This document shows positions 13,615 through 21,264 of a DNA stretch of 22,263 bases, in pieces. Where the stretch lies: positions 1 through 22,263 of the IMG/VR virus record IMGVR_UViG_3300035633_001091; one strand, written 5' to 3'. The DNA comes from a virus. A model generated the notes under the pieces. It saw only the letters and a program-made list of their open reading frames with translations, had not been told where the DNA came from and did not search any database. Position numbers and translations under genes: made by a program. Positions within the stretch are counted from its first letter, which is position 1; every line of letters begins with the position of its first letter.

Positions 13615-14436
13615 TTGAGTGTAAGGCTTAGAAACACGACAGGTTCGGATATATTTATTAATTCAGCCGGTGAGCTTATTCAGGCTGGAGAGACGCAGGT
13701 TTTTGACCCTAAGTCTTATGCAAGCTTGCAGGGTGGGGTATTAGTTGGTGAGTCAGCTGAAGATCCGGCTTTAATTGCTGCAATAAACAACGGATCACTT
13801 GTTGTTAACGATGGTGATGAAGATTTGTCGCCTGAGGAAGGGTTGCGGTTTTTGGAAGATGGTGGCCAGCTAAAAGTTGCGATTGATGGTGTTATTACGG
13901 GTCGAGCAATACGTAGGCTAAACATTACTGGTGAGGCGACCTTATCTGTTGATGCGGCGGGTATAGCGACGCTAACTGTTGGTAATGAGACTGCAAAAAA
14001 CAAGATATATAGCTTTGAGTTTACAGAGGCTAATAGAGCATCTGACGAATTTTTAGAAGCTAATGGTGATGGCAAAAACTCTGACGCTTCACCGCATGTA
14101 ATACCATTTAACTCTAAAGTTGTAGGATACACACTGACCAACTCGGAAAACGATGCAAATACGGATGTTGAGATTTACAGAGTGGCTGAGGGTAACGGTT
14201 CTGGACCTGCTGTATTGGTTGATACTTGGGTTTTAAGAAGCGTTCGCACGGCGAGAAAAACTAACTTTTCATCTGACATTGTGTTTAGCGCTGGCGATAA
14301 GGTTGTGGCTTTTGTGCGCGACAGAGGAAATGACCCAGACGATGTGGTATTTAAAATGTATTTACAGGTGACGAGTGAGGTGACTGGTGAAAACGTAGAG
14401 AATTGGGCTGGAGATATTAATGTGCCTGGTAGCTAA
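13615..14436 (+). CDS. Structural protein with shared N-terminal module and beta-sandwich C-terminus
   Basis: This 273-residue protein starts at TTG 13615 with AAGGAG six bases upstream. Residues 1-85 form a module also present at the start of the next gene, with the common pattern A..NN..L.VN....DLS......FLED. Residues about 90-130 are a short beta segment. Residues about 130-260 form a strand-rich domain with PHVIPFNSKVVGYTLTN, VDTWVLRSVRTA and FSAGDKVVAFVRDRG. This resembles beta-sandwich modules recurring in phage fibre and decoration proteins. No enzyme motif is seen. I infer a capsid-surface or fibre protein. Confidence 0.65.
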   Translation: MSVRLRNTTGSDIFINSAGELIQAGETQVFDPKSYASLQGGVLVGESAEDPALIAAINNGSLVVNDGDEDLSPEEGLRFLEDGGQLKVAIDGVITGRAIRRLNITGEATLSVDAAGIATLTVGNETAKNKIYSFEFTEANRASDEFLEANGDGKNSDASPHVIPFNSKVVGYTLTNSENDANTDVEIYRVAEGNGSGPAVLVDTWVLRSVRTARKTNFSSDIVFSAGDKVVAFVRDRGNDPDDVVFKMYLQVTSEVTGENVENWAGDINVPGS

Positions 14437-14456
14437 TAAGAGGAGGACGACGACTA

Positions 14457-15215
14457 ATGCGTTTTGTAGCTATAAAAAACGACAGCGGTGTTATGCAGAC
14501 AATTATAGGGCGTCAACTTCAGGATGGTGAGCAGTATCGTTTTTTAACTTACGGTGAGCTTGAGAGGTTCCGTAATGACGAAGCTAATATTGTTTTAGTT
14601 AATAACCAAGAGCTTATAGTGGTTAACGAGTCTGGTGACGTGACTAATTTATCGCTTGCTATGAAATGGTTATTTCAAGACAATCCTAGCGAAATACAGC
14701 TTCAGAAGCGTACTGTGTCACAGCAAATTCAAAAGGTAGCTGTTTACGAGTCAGAGGGTGATTTTGATTCAGTTGTTAGTCATAACTTTGCTGACAATTC
14801 GACTTGGGATGATCCTTTAAATAGTGAGTTTTGGGTGTTGCCCGATCCGGGAAAGGTTAAATTTTTGCGTAAAGCTGAGGTGCAGTTTACACATGATATT
14901 GAACTCGCTGGCATCACGGAGCTTTATTTTGATATTATGGCTTACAACCCGGCTGATCTTCCTAATAGAATTTTAGTTCAGCGCATAACGTATTCGAGTA
15001 TTAAAGACGTTTTAAACTTTGGAAACGCTCATTTTACTATGCCTGCTGTTGATAATTTAACTTCTAGCGCAACCACTGTGCAGTTCAATTATCCAAGGTC
15101 TATACCGTTAAATGCTAACCAGGGCTTGGCTGTAAGGTTAAGTACTCAAAACAATCTGCCTTGTAACGGTCAGTTTGTAACGGTTAGTTTTGTTACGGCT
15201 CAGGAGGACTTATGA
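14457..15215 (+). CDS. Structural protein paralogous at its N-terminus to the upstream gene
   Basis: This 252-residue protein follows an AGGAGG site about ten bases before its ATG. Residues 1-78 match the N-terminal module of the 13615 product (IKNDSG, GRQLQDGEQ, NNQELIVVNESGDVTNLSLA). The rest (about 105-250) is a different strand-rich domain with FDSVVSHNFADNSTW, KAEVQFTHDIELAGI and QGLAVRLSTQN. The shared front end suggests a common anchoring site with different exposed domains. The stop overlaps the start of the membrane-protein gene as ATGA. The function is inferred from organisation only. Confidence 0.65.
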   Translation: MRFVAIKNDSGVMQTIIGRQLQDGEQYRFLTYGELERFRNDEANIVLVNNQELIVVNESGDVTNLSLAMKWLFQDNPSEIQLQKRTVSQQIQKVAVYESEGDFDSVVSHNFADNSTWDDPLNSEFWVLPDPGKVKFLRKAEVQFTHDIELAGITELYFDIMAYNPADLPNRILVQRITYSSIKDVLNFGNAHFTMPAVDNLTSSATTVQFNYPRSIPLNANQGLAVRLSTQNNLPCNGQFVTVSFVTAQEDL

Positions 15216-15421
15216 AGTATGTAAGCAAGATGACTACGACGACTTGGTTTATTATTATCACGGCTTTAGTCTGGTTAGCTTATGACGTAGCGATGTATTT
15301 AGCCGAAAAAGAAACCATATCAGAGGTTATCACTCGGGCTAGTTATTACTCTCCTATGGTACCATTTATAGTAGGTTTGTTGTGTGGGCATTGGTTTTGG
15401 ACGAGTGAAATAAAGGATTAA
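15212..15421 (+). CDS. Two-pass small membrane protein, holin-like
   Basis: This 69-residue protein has two hydrophobic helices, at about 10-31 (TTWFIIITALVWLAYDVAMY) and 47-63 (SPMVPFIVGLLCGHWFW), separated by a short charged loop. The ending PFxxGxxxGHxFW is a pattern I associate with a family of small phage membrane proteins in structural operons. A holin role is possible because of size and topology. However, no endolysin or spanin gene is next to it, and a membrane-associated assembly function is equally compatible. It overlaps the preceding gene as ATGA. Confidence 0.65.
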   Translation: MKYVSKMTTTTWFIIITALVWLAYDVAMYLAEKETISEVITRASYYSPMVPFIVGLLCGHWFWTSEIKD

Positions 15422-15423
15422 AC

Positions 15424-16128
15424 ATGGCTATTTTTCCAAATATTGAAACCGACACATTGGTTCAGGTAAATGATCGTTTTCGCATATTGGCGGAAAAAAG
15501 TTTTATCACGCAAGACGAAACTCCAATTACCGCTGTAAACATAACCCCCGAGCTTGGAGGGCCAACTATCGACGTGTTCGATAATTCGCAAAAAAATTGG
15601 TTCTTAGACTGGGAGTATGCCACGGACGGTACGAAGCTGATCACATTGGAGCTAGTGAACGGTGGAGGCTCCCAGTTTAAGACTTTTAGTGTTGAGGCCA
15701 TAACTGAGGCAGATGACCGTTTATTTTCCACTGATCAAGATTTGGCAGAAGAAGAGTCAGATATTTTGCGTTTTGTGCCAAAGGGCCGAAATACGTTTAA
15801 ATATGCTCACAGAAATGCTCAAAAACAAATTTTAGATTATTTGTATCGCATTGCAGTTACGGACATTGATAGAAATAAAATCACAAAAGAAGCGATTGTG
15901 GACTTAGAAGAAGTTCGCGAGTGGTCCAAGTTTTTGACGCTTAAGCTTATTTTTGCTGACTTAGTATCGACTCCAAATGATCATTTTAGTTTGGAGCGTG
16001 ATCGGTATATGATTGCAGCTAGTGAGTCGGCTAATAAGGCAATTTTTAAGCTAGACTTGGATGGGGACGGCACTGTTGAAAGTAGTGAAACGGTTAACTT
16101 AACTAACAGGCCAATTATTTTACGATGA
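15424..16128 (+). CDS. Neck/head-tail connector protein with EF-hand-like loop
   Basis: This 234-residue protein has an N-terminal Ig-like strand region (about 10-92) and a helical, acidic and basic middle (about 95-200, with KYAHRNAQKQILDYLYR) resembling phage head-tail connector helices. Near the C-terminus it carries D-L-D-G-D-G-T-V-E-S-S-E at 211-222. This is a complete 12-position EF-hand/dockerin-type calcium loop with acidic residues at 1, 3, 5, 12, Gly at 6 and Val at 8. An AAAGGA site precedes the ATG. Its stop overlaps the next start (ATGA). The position between head genes and the tail terminator supports a connector role. Confidence 0.65.
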   Translation: MAIFPNIETDTLVQVNDRFRILAEKSFITQDETPITAVNITPELGGPTIDVFDNSQKNWFLDWEYATDGTKLITLELVNGGGSQFKTFSVEAITEADDRLFSTDQDLAEEESDILRFVPKGRNTFKYAHRNAQKQILDYLYRIAVTDIDRNKITKEAIVDLEEVREWSKFLTLKLIFADLVSTPNDHFSLERDRYMIAASESANKAIFKLDLDGDGTVESSETVNLTNRPIILR

Positions 16129-16547
16129 GTTTAACAGACGTAAGAGATTATTTTAGAACCCGCATGGACGGCTTGGGATTTACCGAGTACGAGGACGGGT
16201 TTGATTTTGAGAATGTCGGCGAGAACATTATCGACCGATTGTATCACTTACAAGTGGGTAATATTACGTTAAATACCCAAAACCAGACGGTGATTGATAT
16301 TAACTATCCAATCGCTGTCCGACTGTATTTGAAGGGTTTTCGTGATCCTGCAAGTGCCGTTGACGATTCTATTTCCGAGGGCGAGCGCATCATTTGCGAT
16401 GTAGTGCGAGTGGCTAATGCACATCAGGCGAACATTAAGGACGTGACGTTTGTAAGCATGGAGCCATTACCGAAAGATGAGTTGCAAGATAATATTATTT
16501 TGCTTGAGATGTTTTTCGATGCACGCGTTGTACTTGATAGACGTTAA
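16125..16547 (+). CDS. Tail terminator / minor tail completion-like protein
   Basis: This 140-residue protein sits just before the tail-tube gene, where siphophages encode the tail terminator that caps the tube and joins it to the neck. The predicted pattern is an N-terminal helix (LTDVRDYFRTRMDGLG), then strands (VGNITLNTQ, TVIDINYPIAVRLYLKG), a helix (ISEGERIICDVVRVANAH) and closing strands (IILLEMFFDARVVLD). This alpha-beta order fits the lambda gpU-like fold. Identity to any family is not obvious by eye. The start overlaps the previous stop as ATGA. Confidence 0.65.
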   Translation: MSLTDVRDYFRTRMDGLGFTEYEDGFDFENVGENIIDRLYHLQVGNITLNTQNQTVIDINYPIAVRLYLKGFRDPASAVDDSISEGERIICDVVRVANAHQANIKDVTFVSMEPLPKDELQDNIILLEMFFDARVVLDRR

Positions 16548-16568
16548 TTAAATTTATGGAGGATTATT

Positions 16569-17459
16569 ATGGCTTCAAGCGCTAACAATATCGTTATCGC
16601 GCCTTCAAACGTGACCTGGAAAATCCAGGGCAACTGGCAGTTTGATTATGCGGGTCTCGCTGCTGCAAGTTTGGATGGCGTTTATTACACGCTAAACTCC
16701 CCTTCTGGGGCTTTTTACGTTTGGCACAACCTAGACTCAAGTTCAGTTGATCCAGCTCCGGCGGGGCTTACAGCTATTGAGGTTGCGGTTACAACTGGCG
16801 ACAGCCCGACTGTAATTGCGACCGCTGCGGCTGCTGCTATTGATGCTGTTGCTGATTTTGCTGCAACGTCGTCTGCTGCTTTAGTGGATGTAACTGCTGC
16901 GGATTTTGGTCAGGCGACTGATCCAGCTGACGTTGACTCTGGTGTAAGTGTTATTATTTGCCGTAAAGGTAAAGAGTATGACTTAGGCTTAATTGAGGGT
17001 GATACTGAAATCGCTTTTACACCTAGCCTGTTTGACGTAACTAGTCAGCAAACTGGAACAACTATCACAGCGTCACTCGTTCAGGGTTTTGAGGCTGAGG
17101 TGACTACTGTTCTTCAAGAAACAACTCGCAGCCAATTGTCTGAAATTTACTCTATTTATGGCGGACAGTTTTTGCCTGGAGGGGGTACAGAGGTTACTGG
17201 TGTTGGTTCAGCTGCTATTGGTAAAAACTTGCTAGTTGAAGCTGGCCGACTTGAGTTCAATCCGGTTAACGACTTGGGGTCTGAGCTTAGTTACAAAGTG
17301 ACGTTGATGCTTTGTGCTCCGGTGCCTGACAGTTTGTTACTTTCTGGTGAGTCTCCGCGTACGCTAAGCGTTACTTGGAGAGCGTTTATTGATGACACGG
17401 TTGCCGATTCTCGTGCAAACTTCTTAGTTATTGGGGATGCTTTTCAAAGCGGGCTATAA
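16569..17459 (+). CDS. Major tail tube protein with inserted domain
   Basis: This 296-residue protein has a TGGAGG ribosome site and precedes the chaperone pair, the normal place for the tail tube gene. The tube fold is split. Residues 1-30 (VTWKIQGNWQFDYAG) and about 126-296 (CRKGKEYDLGLIEG, ASLVQGFEAEVTTVLQET, LEFNPVNDLG, WRAFIDD) form the tube. Residues about 32-125 are a distinct Ala/Asp-rich domain with YYTLNSPSGAFYVWHNLD, DPAPAGLTAIEVAV and a helical run of Ala. I recall similar inserted domains in other phage structural proteins. It would project from the tube surface. Confidence 0.78.
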   Translation: MASSANNIVIAPSNVTWKIQGNWQFDYAGLAAASLDGVYYTLNSPSGAFYVWHNLDSSSVDPAPAGLTAIEVAVTTGDSPTVIATAAAAAIDAVADFAATSSAALVDVTAADFGQATDPADVDSGVSVIICRKGKEYDLGLIEGDTEIAFTPSLFDVTSQQTGTTITASLVQGFEAEVTTVLQETTRSQLSEIYSIYGGQFLPGGGTEVTGVGSAAIGKNLLVEAGRLEFNPVNDLGSELSYKVTLMLCAPVPDSLLLSGESPRTLSVTWRAFIDDTVADSRANFLVIGDAFQSGL

Positions 17460-17473
17460 GCCAAGGGGGATAA

Positions 17474-17725
17474 ATGGAGAGTTTGGATTTAGGCTCTAGT
17501 GTTAACTATTCAGTTAAGTTCGACGGCAAGGAGTACATGCTTGCCGAGCCGACTGTTGCCCAGGTGCAAAAACACCAAGACGGGCTCAGTGATGGCAGCA
17601 TCGAAGCTTTTAACGCTCTACTAGTGGATATCGGTATGCCACAGGACGTTGTATTGCAGCTTGGCATTAGTAAAGTTAAGACTTTAGGTGAGTTCATTCT
17701 CGGGAATTTATCGGAAAAAAAGTAG
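17474..17725 (+). CDS. Tail assembly chaperone, short (G-like) form
   Basis: This 83-residue product lies between tail tube and tape measure, where phages encode the G/GT chaperone pair that coats the tape measure during tail assembly. It starts at ATG 17474 after AAGGGGG. The sequence has an N-terminal beta region (VNYSVKFDGKEYMLAEPT) and C-terminal helices. Its last codons, GAA AAA AAG TAG, contain a slippery A AAA AAG, so part of translation continues in the -1 frame into the following reading frame. Confidence 0.85.
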   Translation: MESLDLGSSVNYSVKFDGKEYMLAEPTVAQVQKHQDGLSDGSIEAFNALLVDIGMPQDVVLQLGISKVKTLGEFILGNLSEKK

Positions 17726-17756
17726 ATCAGGCCACCTTTAATAATGCGAGGGTGGC
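17716..17756 (+). promoter_or_regulatory. Programmed -1 ribosomal frameshift signal
   Basis: The slippery heptamer A AAA AAG at 17716-17722 is in the correct frame, one codon before the stop of the short chaperone. Eight bases later, GCCACC (17731-17736) pairs with GGTGGC (17751-17756). With three more pairs including G-U (17737-17739 with 17748-17750) the stem reaches nine pairs. Spacer and stem fit a stimulatory hairpin. The -1 frame is open from 17722 to the stop at 18030. Confidence 0.88.
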
Positions 17757-18030
17757 ACACTTTTACGGCTGGACTGATGATTATATTCAGTCCATGCCGT
17801 TTTCTCGTTATGTTAAATACTTGTTATCAATTGATGCAATTCAGGCAAAAGCATTTCAGGTACAAAAAAACCTTCACATGTATCCAAACTTGAAAAAAAG
17901 TGGCCGAGATAAGTTGGACCGCTTTTTTAAGAGCATCTATAATAGATTAGTGAAGAAATCGACGGCAGCGAAGCCGACTCCAAGAGCCCAGGCATTGGCT
18001 ATTGCTAAAAGGTTCACAAATGGCAGATGA
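17722..18030 (+). CDS. Tail assembly chaperone, T-like extension made by -1 frameshift
   Basis: This frame has no convincing start of its own: the GTG at 17752 lies inside the frameshift hairpin and lacks a ribosome site. It reads on from the slippery site as VDQATFNNARVAHFYGW. Together with the first 83 codons it yields a fusion (GT form) of about 185 residues. The extension is helical and basic toward its end (KKSTAAKPTPRAQALAIAKR), as expected for the part that recruits the tape measure protein. It ends 11 bases inside the tape-measure gene, consistent with coupled synthesis. Confidence 0.82.
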   Translation, partial: VDQATFNNARVAHFYGWTDDYIQSMPFSRYVKYLLSIDAIQAKAFQVQKNLHMYPNLKKSGRDKLDRFFKSIYNRLVKKSTAAKPTPRAQALAIAKRFTNGR

Positions 18031-20482
18031 AAGCATAATTTTACGAATTGATTTAGATAGCGCTGAGCTTAATAAACAAACGCGCAAAGCGCTTCGTGCG
18101 TTAGAGGCTCAAGCTGAGCGTAGTGGTGGTCGTGTACGTGGCACATTAGGCAAGACTTTTACTGGCATTGGTAATCAGCTAACTGATTTAAAAAACAGGT
18201 TTGCAGGGCTTTTTACGGGTATTGCGATTATTCAGGCTACTCGTGCGTTGGCTCGGTTTGAGCAGCAGTTGGTTGCTGTGGCTAAAACTACTGGATTTAC
18301 TCAGGCTCAGATTGCTCGTTTTAGTGACGAGATTTTAGAGCTGTCAAAGCGTATTCCGGTTACTACTGATGAGCTTTTACGCATTGCAGAGATTGCGGGT
18401 CAGTTAGGTATTAATGGCACAGACAATCTGGCTAAATTTACTGAGACGGTTGCGAGGCTATCGAACTCAGTAAGTGGTGTAGAGGCTGATGAGTTAGCGC
18501 TACAACTTGCTCGAATTACAGAACTAACTGGTGAATCTATTGGTGACGTTGACCGATTAGGCTCAGCGTTAGTTCAGCTTGGTAACAACTTTGCTGTAAA
18601 CGAAGGTCAGATTGCAAGAACGTCACTTGAAGTAGCTAAAATTGCAGGTATTTACGACTTAAGTTCAGCTCAAGTTTTAGGTTTATCAACAGCTCTTGCT
18701 CAGTCTGGTGTGCAGGCTGAGGTTGCTCGAACTACGTTTTTAAAGCTTACGGATGCTTTTGGTAACGCTGTTACTCGTGGCGGCAGGCCGCTTCAAGAGT
18801 TTGCAAAACAGCTTGGTGTTTCGACTGAGGAGTTTCAAAACCTAGTACGTAACGACCCCACGGAGACCGTGTTGCGGTTTATTAGGTCGCTCGCTGACAG
18901 TTCTGAAGGGGCTGTTGATTTAACTCAGCAGCTACGTAACCTAGGGCTTAGTGAAATTCGAGTTCGATCTGGTATTAGTGCCCTTGTTAACACGGTTGAT
19001 TCGCTTGAAGACGCTTTAAGGCAGTCAGAGCAAGCGTTTGACGAAAACACGGCATTACTTGAAGAGTCTGAACAGGCTTTTAATACGTTTGGCAAACAGC
19101 TAAGGCAAACGACTAATATTATTACAGCCTTTGGTAAATCTTTTGCTGACGATTTGTTGCCGCCTTTAACTGAGTTTTTAAGAAACTTAAATGAGCTTTT
19201 GCGTGGTAATTTAAGTGAAAGCACTCGGCAGTTGATTGAGTTTGGCAAGGCACTTGCTCAGATAGCTGTGCAGTTTGCTGCACTAAAAGCATTAAGGTTT
19301 TTACCTGCTTTTGCCGCTAATATTAGGAGTGTATCGACTGTTTTAGCGGGCTTTATTACAGGTAAAAATGGCTTATTATCGTTTGTTCGGGTTTTAACCC
19401 GGATAGGCATTGCGGGTCCTATTGCAGCAAAAGCTATTAGATCTTTTGGTCGAGCTGGTGCAGCTGCTGGTGCTTTGATTAGTAAATCAAACGTTGCGTT
19501 TTTTGCCACCTCAGTTGCAATTGAGCGTATTGTTTCAGCTCTTAATAGAACTCGCGAGCAGGACATACTTGCTAATATAGCTGAACAGGGCCAAAGGTTA
19601 GTTGCGGCTAACGAAGAGCTTGAGAGGTTGCAGGCCAACTTAGGCCGTGTACAGGTGTTAGGTTCTGGTGCAAATCGAGTTGTTTTGCCTGGACCAACGC
19701 AAGAGGACGTTGATCGGCAAAAAGAAAATATAGCTGTGTTGCAGGCTTCGATTGTTGGTTTGGCTAATTCATTTAATCAGCTTAATGCACCGGCAGACGA
19801 AGGTGGCGTTAACGATAATCCGCTTGGTAATTTGCCACAAAATACACAAAACGCATTAGAAGAAACGGCTGTTCAGTTAGAATCTGGGCAAAATATATTT
19901 AGCCAGTTTGGTGGGTTTTTACAGAACACTTTTAAGCAGATTGCTGACGGTATTAACAATAACGTTAAATTTACAGCTGAACAGTTGCAAGCGCTTGATC
20001 AAGCTTTAAAAAACGTTATCGCTCAAGGCATATCTAATACGATTGATGCTGTCGTGACAGCTTTGGCTAATGGTGAGGACGGTTTTAAGGCGTTTGTTGA
20101 TAACGTTGGCCTATTGATTGCGGACCTTGCAACGACTCTTGGTAACTTTTTTATCGCAGCTGGTATTGCGCAGCTTAAATTAACGTCACTCGATCCAACC
20201 GGAACTATTGCGGCTGGCGTGGCCCTCGTTGCATTAGGTTCACTACTTCGAGCTGTATTTTCTGGTGGTGACGATGAGGGTGGGGCTGCCGTTCCAACGT
20301 CAGACACAATTACTGAAGACGCGATTGAGGTTATTGATCCCGAGGACGTTAACGAGCCGCAGGGTGCAATTACTATTAACGTTGAGGGCACAATTGTTAA
20401 CCCACGAGAGACTGGATTAATTATAGCCGACTTATTAAAAGATGTTCAGGACTCTAATGACATTGTTACGGTGAATGTATGA
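18020..20482 (+). CDS. Tape measure protein
   Basis: This protein of about 820 residues is the longest product in the window and sits after the chaperones, as expected for the ruler of a siphophage tail. The ATG at 18020 is preceded by AAAAGG with a seven-base spacer and is preferred over an in-frame TTG at 18002. Residues about 10-330 match the phage tail tape measure core (PhageMin_Tail-type), with ARFSDEILELSKRIP and DELLRIAEIAGQLGI. Long helical stretches follow. Hydrophobic segments near 400-480 and 680-740 could enter the host membrane during DNA ejection. Charged coiled coil appears around 500-580. No lysozyme or peptidase motif is visible. Its stop overlaps the next start as ATGA. Confidence 0.92.
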   Translation: MADESIILRIDLDSAELNKQTRKALRALEAQAERSGGRVRGTLGKTFTGIGNQLTDLKNRFAGLFTGIAIIQATRALARFEQQLVAVAKTTGFTQAQIARFSDEILELSKRIPVTTDELLRIAEIAGQLGINGTDNLAKFTETVARLSNSVSGVEADELALQLARITELTGESIGDVDRLGSALVQLGNNFAVNEGQIARTSLEVAKIAGIYDLSSAQVLGLSTALAQSGVQAEVARTTFLKLTDAFGNAVTRGGRPLQEFAKQLGVSTEEFQNLVRNDPTETVLRFIRSLADSSEGAVDLTQQLRNLGLSEIRVRSGISALVNTVDSLEDALRQSEQAFDENTALLEESEQAFNTFGKQLRQTTNIITAFGKSFADDLLPPLTEFLRNLNELLRGNLSESTRQLIEFGKALAQIAVQFAALKALRFLPAFAANIRSVSTVLAGFITGKNGLLSFVRVLTRIGIAGPIAAKAIRSFGRAGAAAGALISKSNVAFFATSVAIERIVSALNRTREQDILANIAEQGQRLVAANEELERLQANLGRVQVLGSGANRVVLPGPTQEDVDRQKENIAVLQASIVGLANSFNQLNAPADEGGVNDNPLGNLPQNTQNALEETAVQLESGQNIFSQFGGFLQNTFKQIADGINNNVKFTAEQLQALDQALKNVIAQGISNTIDAVVTALANGEDGFKAFVDNVGLLIADLATTLGNFFIAAGIAQLKLTSLDPTGTIAAGVALVALGSLLRAVFSGGDDEGGAAVPTSDTITEDAIEVIDPEDVNEPQGAITINVEGTIVNPRETGLIIADLLKDVQDSNDIVTVNV

Positions 20483-21255
20483 GCATTTCGACTTTTAGCA
20501 CATTTTATTTTGGCTTTACGATTGATGAGACGAACAACCGATTACAGTTTGACGAGGGTGGTGGTGAGCTAACAGCAACGTTAACAGCCGGTACGTATCC
20601 TTTTAACCAAGTTGATACTTTGATTAAAACAGCCATGGAGGCTGTCGGTGCTTTTAATTACACAGTTTCAATCGATCGAGTAAATCGATTTATAACAATA
20701 GCTTCGCCTGGCAACACATTTAGTCTGTTAAACGGTACTGGGTCACAGGTTGGTCTTAGCTGTTTGCCGCTTTTTGGGTTTAACTCTGTGGATAAAGTGG
20801 GTACTGATACATACACTAGTGATTTTGGAGCTGGTGAGGAGTACAAAAACCAGTTTGTGTTGCAGGATTATGTAAGCCCGGACGAGTTTCAAGAGCGCGT
20901 TGATGCGACTAATAATGAAAGTGCATCGGGCGTTATTGAGTCGGTTGCTTTTGGTGTTCGTCGATTTTTTCAGGTTAGTTTTAAGTTTATAACAAATCGT
21001 GTTGATGTGACTGATGGTAAGGTTATTCAAACTAATCCTAATGGCAAGTCTGATTTTGAGCGCTTTATGCAGGTCATTACTCGTAAGGGTCGGTTTGAGT
21101 TTATGCCAGATCGTAATGATCCAAACACGTTTTTTGTGGTTATACTTGAGAGTCTTGAGGGATCTAGCTCAGGGACTGGATATCGTTTGCGTGAGGTTCG
21201 TAACTTACCAAACGTTTATGAGCTAAATAGAGTTAGGTTAAGAGTTACGGTTTAA
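20479..21255 (+). CDS. Tail tip / distal tail-associated protein
   Basis: This 258-residue protein immediately follows the tape measure, the usual site of distal tail genes. Residues about 8-105 form a domain seen in several phage structural proteins, by my recollection: FTIDETNNRLQF, then LTAGTYPFNQVDTLIKTAM, a YTVSIDR strand, and TFSLLNGTGSQVGLS leading to an LFGF turn. Residues about 125-258 form a second strand-rich half (VIESVAFGVRRFFQVSFKFI, FMQVITRKGRFEFMPDR, FFVVILESLEG) resembling tail-tip ring proteins. No enzymatic motif is present. It probably closes the tube or links it to the fibre. Identity as a Dit-type protein is inferred from position. Confidence 0.65.
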   Translation: MSISTFSTFYFGFTIDETNNRLQFDEGGGELTATLTAGTYPFNQVDTLIKTAMEAVGAFNYTVSIDRVNRFITIASPGNTFSLLNGTGSQVGLSCLPLFGFNSVDKVGTDTYTSDFGAGEEYKNQFVLQDYVSPDEFQERVDATNNESASGVIESVAFGVRRFFQVSFKFITNRVDVTDGKVIQTNPNGKSDFERFMQVITRKGRFEFMPDRNDPNTFFVVILESLEGSSSGTGYRLREVRNLPNVYELNRVRLRVTV

Positions 21256-21264
21256 GGGGATAAA

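Noticed and set aside
16697-16716. CCCC-TTCT-GGGG followed by CTTTTT, resembling a terminator
   Set aside because: The stem is only four pairs and lies inside the tail tube coding frame (NSPSGAF) in the middle of an essential operon.
17752-18030. Independent gene starting at GTG 17752
   Set aside because: There is no ribosome site, the GTG is inside the frameshift hairpin, and the frame is continuous with the -1 frame from the slippery site.
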